Program-made: the position numbers and the translations under genes
Notes under the pieces: model-generated
The model's input: the letters and a program-made list of their open reading frames with translations, nothing else
What the model was told of the DNA's origin: nothing
The model's database searches: none
Shown here: in pieces, positions 34,650 to 45,318 of the stretch
Layout of the letters: every line of letters begins with the position of its first letter
How positions within the stretch are numbered: the first letter of the stretch is position 1
Origin: Eunapius fragilis
Taxonomy: Eukaryota; Porifera; Demospongiae; Spongillida; Spongillidae
DNA length: 64,000 nucleotides
Direction: 5' to 3'
Assembly (NCBI GenBank): GCA_963681505.1
Contig: OY811978.1
Span: 1,635,536 to 1,699,535 of the forward strand

Positions 34650-35406
34650 ATGCCTTCGCGTAATCAAAAGAAGAGATCTAAGCAACGAGCGAAAAGCAAG
34701 ACGAGAACAAAGCTAAAGCCCGAGCGCTCTACAAGGCCGATCCCGAAAAGAAGAAGGCCTCTGTACGCGACAGCTACAACGCAGATATTGAATCTAAGCG
34801 ATCTGCTAAAAGGCGGCGATATAAAGAGGACCTTGAGGAGAACCGTGCTGCTAAAAAGCGGCGATACGAAGAGGACCTCGAGGAAAACCGTGCTGCTAAA
34901 AGGCGGCGATATGAAGAGGACCTCGAGGGGAACCGCGCTGCTAACAGGCGGCGATATGAAGAGGACCTCGAGGGGAACCGTGCTGCTAAAAGGCGGCGAT
35001 ATGAAGAGTACCTCGAGGAGAATCGTGCTGCTAAAAGGCGGCGATATGAAGAGGACCTCGAGGAGAACCGTGCTGCTAAAAGGCGGCGATATGAAGAGGA
35101 CCTCGAGGAGAACCGTGCTGCTAAAAGGCGGCGATATGAAGAGGACCTCGAGGAGAACCGTGCTGCTAAAAGGCGGCGATATGAAGAGGACCTCGAGAAG
35201 AACCGTGCTGCTAAAAGGCGGCGATGTGAAGAGGACCTCGAGGGAAACCGCGCTGCTAACAGGCAGAAATACGAGGACAATTCAGCTGCCATTAAAGCAT
35301 CTAAAAGGAGTCGGTATTGGAATGACCCCGCTGTCCGATTGGCTAAATGTGCTTCCGAGAGGACGCGGTACCGCAGGGGTCACAGCACTACCACTACCAC
35401 CCAAAG
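34650..35406 (+). pseudogene. Lys/Arg-rich repeat protein, copy B (frame-shifted)
   Basis: Starts MPSRNQKKRSKQR as in copy A, but a 10-base deletion after CAACGAGCG shifts the frame. From there the frame reads LLKGGDMKRTSRRTV repeats to the end, and the original RRRYEEDLEENRAAK frame is also open. It has ten 45-bp units against about three in copy A, while the four ADPEKKKAS units are reduced to about one. The donor after CAAAG (GTATGT at 35407) is kept. Either a pseudogene or a protein with a new repeat. Confidence 0.6.
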
Positions 35407-35465
35407 GTATGTTATGGCATGTTGTATTAACATTAAAAAGCTGTGCATGCAATATTTGTAGAGCA

Positions 35466-35540
35466 TAGTCGGGCGGTGTTTGGTCGGGCTTGTCACCCTT
35501 CTACCTGACCAAACGCGGTAGTAGGGCCCGCCCGACAATG
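35466..35540. repeat. Inverted repeat GTCGGGCGG...CCGCCCGAC
   Basis: The ends GTCGGGCGG/CCGCCCGAC and inner TTTGGTC/GACCAAA face each other over 70 bp. A related structure with GACCAAACGCGGTGGTAGGG lies at 58105-58175. It sits just after copy B of the repeat gene. Confidence 0.55.
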
Positions 35541-36320
35541 TACAGCACGGATCTGCACAAAACCATTCACTTCACATGTAAAGCATGCATGGTGACTCAA
35601 CTGTGTGTACAGTAATAGTGTCTATTGTTTTACTAATCTGATGTATAAAAAGGCTTCCTTATTTGAAGGCTTCCTTATCTGTCTAGCCATGTACATGTGT
35701 TGCAACTGTATGAATATAATTGCAGTTGCAAGGGCTGATAACTATAGGTGAAATGACAATAACTGCAACCATATCCTGCTCCCATATAGCTACTCCTTGT
35801 ATGAACCCAAATCTTATGCACTAATGGAGTATAATGGTGGTCTTGAAAAAGCTATTCTTAGGGATAGTGAGCTTCTAAGTGAAGTAAATGATGCCTTTTG
35901 TAAGTCTCATCCATTGCTAGCTCAAAAGGTTGTTACTAGATCTGCCACCATAAGGTACTTCTACTCTCACATTTATGTAAAATCAGACATTCTGCCCACA
36001 CTCATAACGCTGCAGACCTTGTCCACACTCACCTGAAAACATATCCTTATCAATCTACATGGTGCCATGTTATCCCAGATCTACATGCAGTCATGTAGTT
36101 CACTTCCTGGGTTCCCACACTATCCAGCTTTACTTCATGTAGGCTACACCTCCATGTTTAGATTGGAGCATTTTCAAATTTGACCAATAAAATTTTAGCA
36201 CATGCCGTTAATATGATGGAATTGGACCAATAGAATTATAGCACAGTCTGCACACGTGTTAAGGCTTTGCAGGTATAAAAGTCAGTCATGCACCCGCTGA
36301 ATTATAGTGCACTTTGAAAA
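35541..36320. other. Spacer inside cassette B
   Basis: A 79-codon plus-strand frame (35797-36036) has no recognisable domain. A short direct repeat AAGGCTTCCTTAT near 35650. No gene called. Confidence 0.4.
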
Positions 36321-36436
36321 AAGAGGTAAGAATTTAATAATATACTCTATGTGGATTCACGTGTAAACTTGCTTGAAAAAAGAATTAGGTAAAAAATTTT
36401 AAAATCATACTCTCTGTCTCTGTCACGTACATGTAG

Positions 36437-36800
36437 ATGGCAGCTGAAGACCTAACTGGTTTTTTTTTATCAAGAGGGGTCTGTGGAGGAAGAGGATGAC
36501 ATACATCCTCCGACTCCTCCCCTTCACCCCGCCACCTTCAGAAGCCCCGCCACTCCTACCACCACCAGCAGCAGCGCTACCCCCGCCGGCACCACCAGCG
36601 CTGCCCCCGCCGGCACCACCAGCGCTACCCCCCCCCCCAGCCCCCCCGGCACCACCAGCGCTGCCCCCGCTACCACCGCCGCCTGTGCTCCCTCCCTGGC
36701 CTGCATGGCCACTGCCACCCTGGCAGAACGCAGCATGGCGGGGAGGCCGAGGAGGAGGACGTCCCCGCAGGAGACGAGGGCGCGGGCGAGGACAACTAAT
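36437..36800 (+). pseudogene. Acidic/proline-rich/RG-rich protein, copy B
   Basis: Begins MAAEDLTGFF like copy A, then a longer T run shifts the frame before the acidic segment. A plus-strand frame at 36496-36810 retains the proline-rich part, VLPPWPAWPLPPWQNAAW and GGRGGGRPRRRRGRGRG. The upstream intron sequence (from 36326) is shared with copy A but the first exon is missing, so this copy is probably dead. Confidence 0.55.
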
Positions 36801-36989
36801 AATTAATACTACAAATTCAAGGTCAGAAGGGAGCACAAATACGCATATATACATAATACACACCAACATATTATTATTATTTAATTAAAGTCAGAAGGGA
36901 TCACAGTCCTAGCCAGTATGGCCCTTGCTATGGCTCTCACCAGGGTGATATTCAACCTTCCAAACATGTCACTGATCACCCTGGCTTTA

Positions 36990-37272
36990 CGAATTCATAT
37001 AATAATAATTATTATTATTAAAGTTATTTATTGAAAATGATACTACATATACAATATTTACAGTTTTAAGCTACGCAATTTTACTAAACAAAAAACAATA
37101 CACTGGAACGGAGAAGGTGAGGAGACTAACATCCAGTTGCCATTGAACGGGACAGCAGAGCTCTGGCATTCGCTCTAACTAGGACCAGGTTTAACCTGCC
37201 ATAGAGAGCCGAAGTGACCTGGGACTTGCAACAATTTGATCTAATTGCCAACGGTGAAAAAAAACCTATGAA
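36990..37272. repeat. Cassette tail segment preceding the foldback
   Basis: ATTCATATAATAATAATTAT and AAAGTTATTT lead through unique sequence to GGTGAAAAAAAACCTATGAA. The start recurs at 39433-39477 and the end at 41886-41905, flanking the hAT element, so the tail was present twice before hAT insertion. Confidence 0.55.
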
Positions 37273-37568
37273 ACAAGTAAATAAAAACATTCTCTAACGA
37301 GAGAGTTGATGGTATATAGGATTGACCAATGGTGGTGTAAAAAGCACGGAAACAAGAGTGACAGAAATTTTACTCGAAAATTGAAATTGGCCTATATTTA
37401 GCACGCTCACAAAATAACAGCGCATGCCTGAGTAATGTGCTAAATATAGGCCAATTTCAATTTTCGAGTAAAATTTCTGTCACTCTTGTTTCCGTGCTTT
37501 TTACACCACCATTGGTCAATCCTATATACCATCAACTCTCTCGTTAGAGAATGTTTTTATTTACTTGT
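37273..37568. mobile_element. Near-perfect foldback element, copy 1 (~296 bp)
   Basis: Arms of about 130 bp begin ACAAGTAAATAAAAACATTC and end with its complement. They contain TCTCTAACGAGAGAGTTGAT, GTATATAGGATTGACCAATG, GGTGGTGTAAAAAGCACGGA and ATTTTACTCGAAAATTGAAA. The loop is about 40 bp. Copy 2 is at 41906-42202, with diverged single arms at 6635 and 23160. No coding capacity. Confidence 0.85.
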
Positions 37569-39394
37569 TAAATAGCAATCAAGTTTATAAAACGCCGTTC
37601 ATTTTCTATGGGAGTTATCCGGAAGTATACGCGAATGTACAAACCGCAACAATTGTCAATTCCCTTTGACCGCGCATTTCTGGATATGCTCAGCCCCTTG
37701 CTCTTCGAGAAGGCCAAACCCTGCACGGGACGCCTTGCCCATGGGGGTGGTATGAAATGCATCTTCAGTGGTACTAGTATTGAGATGCCTGGGAATGATG
37801 CCCTAAGGTTGGCCATGGAATAGTGATGTTCCATGCTTTGTTGATAGACTTCATTCAAATGATGATATGTGTACCTAGTGATGCAGGTGTGTAGGGCGCT
37901 TCTCTTGTGCTACATTAACCATTAATGTACACGTGTTGATGTTTGATGGCTAGTATGCATCAGGTGTGGTCTATGCTTGAAGAGCCCTATGAGGTTCCCT
38001 AAAAATACACCACTAAAGTATTGTTGATGTTTGGCCTTAAATGTCTGACAAAGGGTGCATCATGATGGTTGAAGCCCTTATCAGTGGCTCTGGTGGTTTT
38101 GACTATTTCATTCTTCTGTATGTGTTTTTATAGTAGACATATTGGAATTGTATCATTGCATTCTGTAGCTTCCCTTCTCCTCAACCTGTTTGTTCCCTTC
38201 TCCTCAACATGTTTGACCACCTTTGACCTCTGCATAACACTATGCCTTCATAATCTACAAGCAAGTCTGTACAGAAAGCTAAAAAGCTGGATGTGCTGGT
38301 TGTGGCCATGGGTACAAAGACCAGCTGTGGTTCACAGTTATGACAGGAAGAGCTCAAAGATCTTCATGAAGATCCCATGGGTCGTGTGGAGCCCAGGTAT
38401 CCATCCTACCAGTGTAAATACACAATTGAGATACTGACCTGTGACTGCTTATGTGTATGGGAACATCAAAGTGTGGCTCTGATATGCAATACATGTCCAG
38501 CAGCCATAAGGACCTAGGGTTAGAATGGTTAGATGTGATGGTTTCCAGTGTTCTTTCTGGAAAGGCTCCTATGCATCTAGCATTTGATCCTTATCTATTT
38601 CTGGTCAGCGGTGGACATTAGGTGGGTGATGTGGTGGTACAACCCTTTATTTTATTAACTGTGATGAGACCTTTTGGATGTGCCTGTGTATGCTTGTCAC
38701 CTCTCTTGGGCTGATATCTGGGTAGACTTTATATGCACATTATATGTACATGTAAGCTTTCATCATGTGTCTTCCATTGATATACATTTGTGGAGCTGGA
38801 ATATGTTGTAGCTCTGTCCCGCTATTCAGACGTTCAGAAAATTCGGTACACTTATATGATGGCCTGTTTCTCTTTTATGTAGCTACCAAAAGGCTTCCAC
38901 ACACTCTGCAGCGTTGCTGGACCTTATAGTTTTGCGGATCGAGTCAACTACTGTGACCGGATTGTATAACAAACTATGCCGATTATTCATAAAAAACACA
39001 TTCGTGATTTGTGTGTTGAAAGAAAAAATGTGACACGTCCTAAACCATGTGTTTGCCTATTGTGATGCTTCTTCTCGATGATGCTACGTCCTGACCTCCT
39101 TGTGAATTTGCCTGGCGTCCGCCTCATAGGCGTGAACTTACCCCCCTTCCCTATGGCAATGGTGTAAAAGTAGGATGCGCGTTTAAAGGAAACGCAACAA
39201 AGCACTTGCGCATATGGGATATACTTACCTACGATGAACGTCAAGATCAAAGAACCATGTTTTGCCCATATCTGACCTATATGAAGGATGGATATGGCTC
39301 GCTCAAAAAGTAGCATTGATAATGAGGTGTGGATTATAGTTCCAAAACCATTTACGGTATTGTTCTAATTGTAACCTAGTGTCCAGCCGCAAAC
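37569..39394. other. Spacer, no recognised gene
   Basis: Frames of up to about 120 codons (38069-38437) lack domains. Contains the short direct repeat CTTCCCTTCTCCTCAAC (about 38168-38205). Nothing else supported. Confidence 0.4.
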
Positions 39395-39485
39395 TACTGT
39401 GGGCGAGGACAATTAACAATAAACGCTACTAATTCATATAATTATAATTATAATTATTAAAGTTATTTGTTATTGCATTAAGAGA
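39395..39485. repeat. Cassette tail copy 2, left of the hAT element
   Basis: GGGCGAGGACAATTAACAAT, then ATTCATATAATTATAATTAT and AAAGTTATTT, match 36782-37030. It is separated from its right half (41834-42202) by the hAT insertion. Confidence 0.6.
39478..39485. repeat. 8-bp target-site duplication, left
   Basis: TTAAGAGA, repeated exactly at 41826-41833. Eight base pairs is the size made by hAT transposases. Confidence 0.85.
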
Positions 39486-39949
39486 CAGTGTTGCCGCGAT
39501 TCTAATTATATCGTCGATTACGAATTAATGGCGCAATTAGTATGCATCGTCGAGTCACTATATCGACGAATATTCATAGCTCATTAAATCGTCGATACAC
39601 GAGCCTAATCGACGATCTAATCAAAAATGGCTTCGTAGGGCAGTGGCTATAGCAGTGTAGGGAATTTGCCTAGTAAACACTAAGCAGTAAGCGTATAATG
39701 ATTGTACTGCCACTGTATTTGTTGTAAACAGATGTATGATGCTGTAAAAATGGCTTTTTTGAACCATACAAAGTGCACGCGCGCACAGACCACGCGTATA
39801 AGAAATAAACGAGTTTTGTTCATATTGATCTCTTATGATGAAGTTGAAATACAATTACGGGAAATTTGTGACTTACAAAAGGACTCATAAGTCTGCTAAA
39901 ATTGCACGATTTTGTCGTAAAAATAAGACTTGGTGAAGATGGCAGGGCA

Positions 39950-40064
39950 AAATCCACCATCTTTTTCTCTGCTGTATGTTCTTTGTGGTTGAGAAAACAC
40001 GCTCGGATGGTGCCGATGAGGCTGAAATAATAGCAAGGTACTTGCGAGCCAGAGCAGCAACGTG
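39950..40064 (-). pseudogene. hAT transposase C-terminal dimerisation region
   Basis: The minus-strand frame reads HVAALARKYLAIISASSAPS then ERVFSTTKN, the hallmark ARKYL...SERVFS segment. The preceding WWTTHPAAY is in a neighbouring frame, so there is a frameshift at about 40065. Confidence 0.8.
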
Positions 40065-41241
40065 TGTATGCAGCCGGATGTGTTGTCCACCACATCAGAG
40101 TTTTTTTTTTTTTTAATGGTCTATCAGTGTAAGGTTCATTGAGGTATCTATAAGAATGTACTATGTGCACATGTACACACATACACACATACGCACATAC
40201 ACACCCATGCAAGTAAAAATGGCAAGCTAGTGACAACCATGGTAAAAGATTGTCACTGTCACGTTTTGCCAGCTTGTTACAACCTTTCACGAGGTTGAGG
40301 CAGCCATATAAACCTTGTGGTGAAGATTTAATATGCATGCACCTAGCTTGCATGCATGCAGTACACCACAAAACTGGGTAAAAAAGATTTGAAAAACATG
40401 TTAAGAACACAAAAGGCACAAAAAGGGACCACTGATATTGCTGTGTTGCTTGTCATTGATAGATGTTATGATTCGACTCTGCAACAAACTTGTATTGCAA
40501 TAAAATACGGATGAAATGAATTCTTCTTAAGATTTGATTGTAGCCCTGTGGATTAGCCTGATGATTCCAGGATGGACACGGTAGTGGGTGACTTGTTGTA
40601 GGAAAATATGGATCCATTATTTCATTTTTACAAATTGTGCAGCAATCTATGTACATACATGTACCTGCTGCATCTTCAAATTGTTTCCGTAGCTCAGGTG
40701 TAGTTGCATTTTGTCCACACTTAGATGTGACCGGTTAAGACAAACAGCGCCCTGCACATGCGTGAACCACGGCTAGACTGAATTGAAGAACAGTACAAAG
40801 TGACTATAAAAATTGTAGTTGCAGGCTGTTAACATATAAATAACCAGAGCAGGTAAACGCTGTTGTGATATTCCATCATCTGTATGGATCACAATAATTG
40901 CAAATACCCCCCCCCCCCCCCGCCCCCCCCAGGTTAAGCACCGCTATGTCTCTCCCCCACCCCAGGAAAGACTTGTAAATGCCTGCCCCCTGGACAAGCT
41001 TCTATTTTGTTTCCCCCCCCCCCCCCCCCCCCATACACACACACTACCAATGGCTAGTGATAGCTATACATTATATGTAGGAATCATCTGTGTTCTTCAT
41101 TGTGGCTCCATCTGTTGCGATGGTTACTGAAGATGCCTGTGCAAGACTTTTCTTTAGCTGCACGGACGGGTTATTATTATTAGAATCAGTTCAATATCTG
41201 GTGAATCTACCAGGTCTTTCACCTCCTCATATTATTTAGTT

Positions 41242-41640
41242 TCAACTCTGTGGCAGTATAAGAACCTCGTGTGTGAGATTTTTGAATAAACTGTCGAAAA
41301 GACCCCACACAATGGCATTCACTAATAAGTCATTTGCTTCCTTCACGCTTTCCTTGCTAAAGTTAGGTGGCAAGCCAAAACATATCTCGGGGCTGCCTAT
41401 GAGAGGCCTGAAAAATCGTGCACCACACACCACCAAGAAGGAATAACAGCAAACTCTTATAGCAAGCAGTTTCTTTTGGATGTGTTGTTCCGCGCGCACG
41501 TGACACAACGTTATGACACAGCTTACTTGGCGGGAGGGGAATCTCGCAGCAGGCTGCCGTTCTATTGTGAAGTGCTTCCACTCAAAGCTTTGCGCATTCC
41601 TTGTGGTCGTACTGCTACATGTACAACACTCACGATCCAC
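41242..41640 (-). pseudogene. hAT transposase N-terminal fragment
   Basis: The 132-codon minus-strand frame contains SFEWKHFTIERQPAARFPS and, later, KEANDLLVNAIVWGLFDSLF. These fit the start of a BED-type finger and the region just before the catalytic core. The match is weak and by recall. Confidence 0.4.
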
Positions 41641-41825
41641 TGCACACTCCCTTCAGACATTTTTGTCATTTTAAGTAAAATTAGTGAGTGTCGCTATGAA
41701 TAAAAGGCGGTATCGTCGAGCCTCGCCGATACCTACTTATTAAACATCGCCGATTATCGATACCGGATGCGATACAGGATATGCATCGACGATCACGAGA
41801 TCGTTTCCGGATCGCGGCAACACTG

Positions 41826-41833
41826 TTAAGAGA
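41826..41833. repeat. 8-bp target-site duplication, right
   Basis: TTAAGAGA, the exact partner of 39478-39485. Confidence 0.85.
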
Positions 41834-41905
41834 TAAAGGGGATCGTCCAAATTCTATATGCTCTTCCTACATTTCATCGACTACGGTGGAAAAAAAACCT
41901 ATGAA

Positions 41906-42202
41906 ACGAGTAAATAAAAACATTCTCTAACGAGAGAGTTGTTTGTATATAGGATTGACCAATAGTGGTGTAAAAAGCACGGAAACAAGAGTGACAGAAA
42001 TTTTACTCGAAAATTGAAATTGGCCTATATTTAGCACGCTCACAAAATAACAACGCATGCCTGAGTAATGTGCTAAATATAGGCCTATTTCAATTTTCGA
42101 GTAAAATTTTCTATCACTCTTGTTTCCGTGCTTTTTACACCACCATTGGTCAATCCTATATACCAACAACTCTCTCGTTAGAGAATGTTTTTATTTACTT
42201 GT
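41906..42202. mobile_element. Foldback element, copy 2 (~297 bp)
   Basis: Same arms as 37273-37568 with a few substitutions. The left flank (GGAAAAAAAACCTATGAA) is also shared with copy 1, while the right flank differs, so the foldback forms the right end of the larger cassette tail. Confidence 0.85.
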
Positions 42203-42269
42203 CATAACTACAATGAACGAATCGGCGATGTCACCATGCACAATCGGCACAGACTCATAGTGCCGCTTT

Positions 42270-42715
42270 TCTATCCTTCCTTGACGCAAATGTGGCAATG
42301 ATTGAATCGTAATCTATTGTCTTTGCTAACTCGGATTCAATGCAAAGCAGGGCTAAGCCTTGTAGTCGTTCCTGAGCCATTGAATTGCTGATCTGCTGTA
42401 TGATTTTATTCGCTTCAATTGACTAAAACTTTTTTCTGCAGATGCCCCGGTGACTGGCAAGGTGCAAAATATCCGCAGGCTGATGCAAACGTTAGGGAAC
42501 AAAGATTCCAGGCGCGCGTCATGCAGCTTGTTCAGCAACTGCAAAGGGGACATTTGTACGTCTGCATGCCTGATCTTCTTTAACAACATCATCTCTTCCA
42601 CCATTTCTTTGGATACGTCATTCTTGTACATTGCGCAGAGACTTGTGACATCGGAAGTCAAGTCTTCATCCGACAACGACTGGAATTTATACATGCTGAC
42701 CATGCAGGATCTCAC
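42270..42715 (-). pseudogene. Second hAT-type transposase C-terminal relic
   Basis: The minus strand reads ...ISLRIFCTLPVTGASAEKSF then SQLKRIKSY, the dimerisation motif of the hAT branch related to MYM-type zinc-finger proteins. After a frameshift it continues SMAQERLQGLALLCIESELA. It lies outside the 2340 bp element and is a different hAT subfamily. Confidence 0.7.
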
Positions 42716-43109
42716 AAGTGGCCCTGACTGGCTTCCCTGACACAGGACTATGCCGGAATTCTATTTATCGCCAAAAACCATTCAAAAGTATCATTACGAA
42801 TTTTTTTCGCAATTGTGCGTGAAAAGCGCGTCAACATGAAACATGAAAAGGATTTACATTGGCAGTCAGAATTGAAAAATTGTCGAACAATTTTTTTCTT
42901 AGGGATCGCGGGGCCCTCCTTTTTTCCGCGGGGCCCGGGGTAGCTTACCCACCTGCCCCCCTCTCTCAACGGCACTGCCCGGTATGGTCATTACTGTTAT
43001 TGAATGGGACCTGTGCGGGGTATGGCTGATAGCAAATGCCGAGCCACATATATAGCATCACATACAGGAGGTCGTAGCCAACACTATAATCCAGCGGTTA
43101 TGATTCTTA

Positions 43110-43790
43110 GTTACATTTCTATGGACATCTCTATGGTAAAGTTTGACTATCTTAACGTCAAGGTGTTGATGAGGCTTCTAATACTAGAAAACCACTTGGG
43201 TGGGAACCTACTTTTGAATTGCTTGTTAAACCCACACTGAAGCTTACATGCCTGAGGTGACATCAATTATAGAAAGAGGGATGGTCTCTGCTATCTTCCA
43301 TGTATGTATGGGTTTACTTGAATTAGAAGCCTCATCAACACCTAGATGTTAAGATAGTCAAACTTTACCATAGAGATGTCCATAGAAATGTATTGGTGGG
43401 AACCTACTTTTGAATTGCTTGTTAAACCTGAAGCTTGTATGCCTGAGGTGACAACAATAATAGAAAGAGGGATTGTCACTGCTATCTTTCAAGTGTGCAG
43501 TGGTTTTCTAGTATTAGATGCCTCATCAACACCTTGACGTTAAGATAGTCAAACTTTATCATAGAGATGTCTATAGAAATGTATGGGTGGGAACCTACTT
43601 TTGAATTGCTTGTTAAACCAACACTGAAGCTTATATGCCTGAGGTGACATCAATTATAGAAAGAGGGATGGTCCCTGCTATCTTCCATGTATGCATTGGT
43701 TTACTTGAATTAGAAGCCTCATCAACACCTAGATGTTAAGATAGTCAAACTTTACCATAGAGATGTCCATAGAGATGTATCCCCCCCCCC
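43110..43790. repeat. ~230-bp repeats, first unit inverted
   Basis: Units contain TTAAGATAGTCAAACTTTA, CATAGAGATGTC, GGGTGGGAACCTACTTTTGA, TTGCTTGTTAAACC and GCCTGAGGTGACATCAATTA. The first (about 43118-43200) carries the TAAGATAGTC block in opposite orientation. Two to three units follow in direct order. A poly-C run (about 43780-43796) ends the array. Confidence 0.75.
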
Positions 43791-43796
43791 CCCCCC

Positions 43797-44377
43797 ATCC
43801 TCACCCGCCTTTGTTAGTTTTCAAAGTGATCGGTGATATGTAACATTTAGAGCTGTGATTTGCATTGTGGCTGTGCCATCGGGCCACACCCAACTTATGT
43901 ATCAACTTTTAATTTACCGTGTCATTAAGAGGCGGATATCCACACCCTACTCAAGACCCAGTGACCATCGATAGCTCGCTCACGATCGTATTTCCTTTTC
44001 AACTTGCTTTGATTTCAGACCACACCAGTTTCATGTGTTGGCACCAATGTTCTGCTCCAGCAGAATTATGTAGTCACAAAAAAAGTCACCGGACCCACAA
44101 GAGGTATGCCTATGCCTGTGCCATGATAAAGAAATAAAATTTGTGCCATTGCGCACATCTTTGTCAGTGCGCCAAGATAAAGTGCTTTGATGGATAAAAG
44201 AAATTATTGACTGATAGATTATTCTTTTCTTTCTTACAGCCTCATAGAATTTATTTTTCAGTGTTGCTGAATGATGAACATGCTTTAGGACTGGGAGAGG
44301 GGTGTGGTTTATCAATTCAGCTATTGTATATGTAGCCATAAAAACCACACCTAGATACATGTTGTGTGAGGTTACAT
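43797..44377. other. Spacer before the gypsy LTR
   Basis: No coding frame with a recognisable domain. Nothing further seen. Confidence 0.4.
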
Positions 44378-44674
44378 GTGTAATACCCTTGTTTCTCTAG
44401 TTCAACCCGAACTTGATGGCTTAACTCAGTCAAGAATATACCCACACAGTACATGCATCAATACACACAATCACTGTTTAAATAGTCTTAGAAGTTGTGT
44501 TCTGGATGGATCCGTCCAATAGTATTGTTTGGCTATTATTACGAAGGGGTCCGGAACACGGATCAGTCCTTCAAACCGGCTGTGCAGCAGTAGTTGTCCC
44601 GCCAAGCACATATATTTAGAACATAATTATGATGTCAGCTACAAGTCCCCAGACTAGATTTACGTGACATTACA
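44378..44674 (-). repeat. 3' LTR of gypsy element 1
   Basis: 297 bp bounded by TGTAAT...ATTACA (plus-strand reading), the usual TG/CA ends. It lies next to a purine-rich tract (minus strand AAAAGAATGGTGGGACGAA, 44675-44697) and downstream of pol on the minus strand. The 5' LTR was not found. Confidence 0.65.
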
Positions 44675-44709
44675 TTCGTCCCACCATTCTTTTAAGCTTG
44701 ACCCCAAGC

Positions 44710-45318
44710 TTAGTATCTCAACACTAGATGCCGAACATGTTGAGGGTAGCGCCTTCCTACTTCAGCTTGCAGCTCTTGTCGAGGTGGAAGGATGAAGTGT
44801 TCGATGCGAGGTGCTTCCCAGTCAGCTACTGGTACACCATGTTGATCATGATCTTCACCATGTGCCTCAACCTCTCCTCTTACAATACGTTGCTGGAGTC
44901 TGTTAACATGCACCACACGAGTCCTTGCTGTCGTGTTGTGTTCAACACTGCAACGTTTACTGGGGACAGCACCTCCTTCACAGTCCATCCTCCTTCCCAT
45001 CTCGCATCCAGCTTGCCAGCTGTTGGCACATGTAGCCAGACAGCATCTCCAACATTGAAGGTTATCATAGAACGCTTTCTGCCGTTGTGCTTCCTGTGTG
45101 ATATGGCACTCCACCAGGTCCCTCATCTCTGCCAACCTGACTGTCAGGGAATGTTCATAACTGTATGGATCGTGACCCTTCCCATCATCTTCCGCCAGTG
45201 ATGGCATGATTGGAGCACAGGTTCTCTTCCCATTAGCAGTAAAAACAGGCTCAGGTGGGTTGATGTGTGACGAGCCGTACGATAGGCATAGAGCAGGAGT
45301 GGAAGCTGGCATTCCCAA
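44710..45318 (-). pseudogene. Integrase C-terminal region of gypsy 1, frame-shifted
   Basis: The end of the integrase is spread over at least two minus-strand frames. One holds RLAEMRDLVECHITQEAQRQ and, later, TRVVHVNRLQQRIVRG. Another (44880-45068) holds VGDAVWLHVPTAGKLDARW, the GPY/F-like module. The switch of frames shows at least two indels. Confidence 0.7.

Larger units (their letters stand above)
39486..41825 (-). mobile_element. hAT-family DNA transposon, 2340 bp, decayed
   Basis: Terminal inverted repeats CAGTGTTGCCGCGAT (start) and its complement (end), flanked by the 8-bp duplication TTAAGAGA. The minus strand keeps pieces of the transposase: a possible N-terminal zinc-finger-like segment near 41600-41460 (SFEWKHFTI) and the C-terminal dimerisation motif near 40064-39950 (ARKYLAI...APSERVFST). 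Frameshifts and missing middle parts show it is inactive. Subterminal ATCGTCGAT-type repeats flank both ends, which may be transposase-binding sites. Confidence 0.85.

Noticed and set aside
34774..35292. An antisense 172-codon Arg/Ser-rich repeat frame
   Set aside because: It is the complement of the 45-bp coding repeat. The sense side has a promoter module, TATA box, start codon and donor.
38069..38437. A 122-codon frame with hydrophobic start that could be a small membrane protein
   Set aside because: No splice or repeat support, biased composition and no recognisable domain. Frames of this length are expected by chance here.
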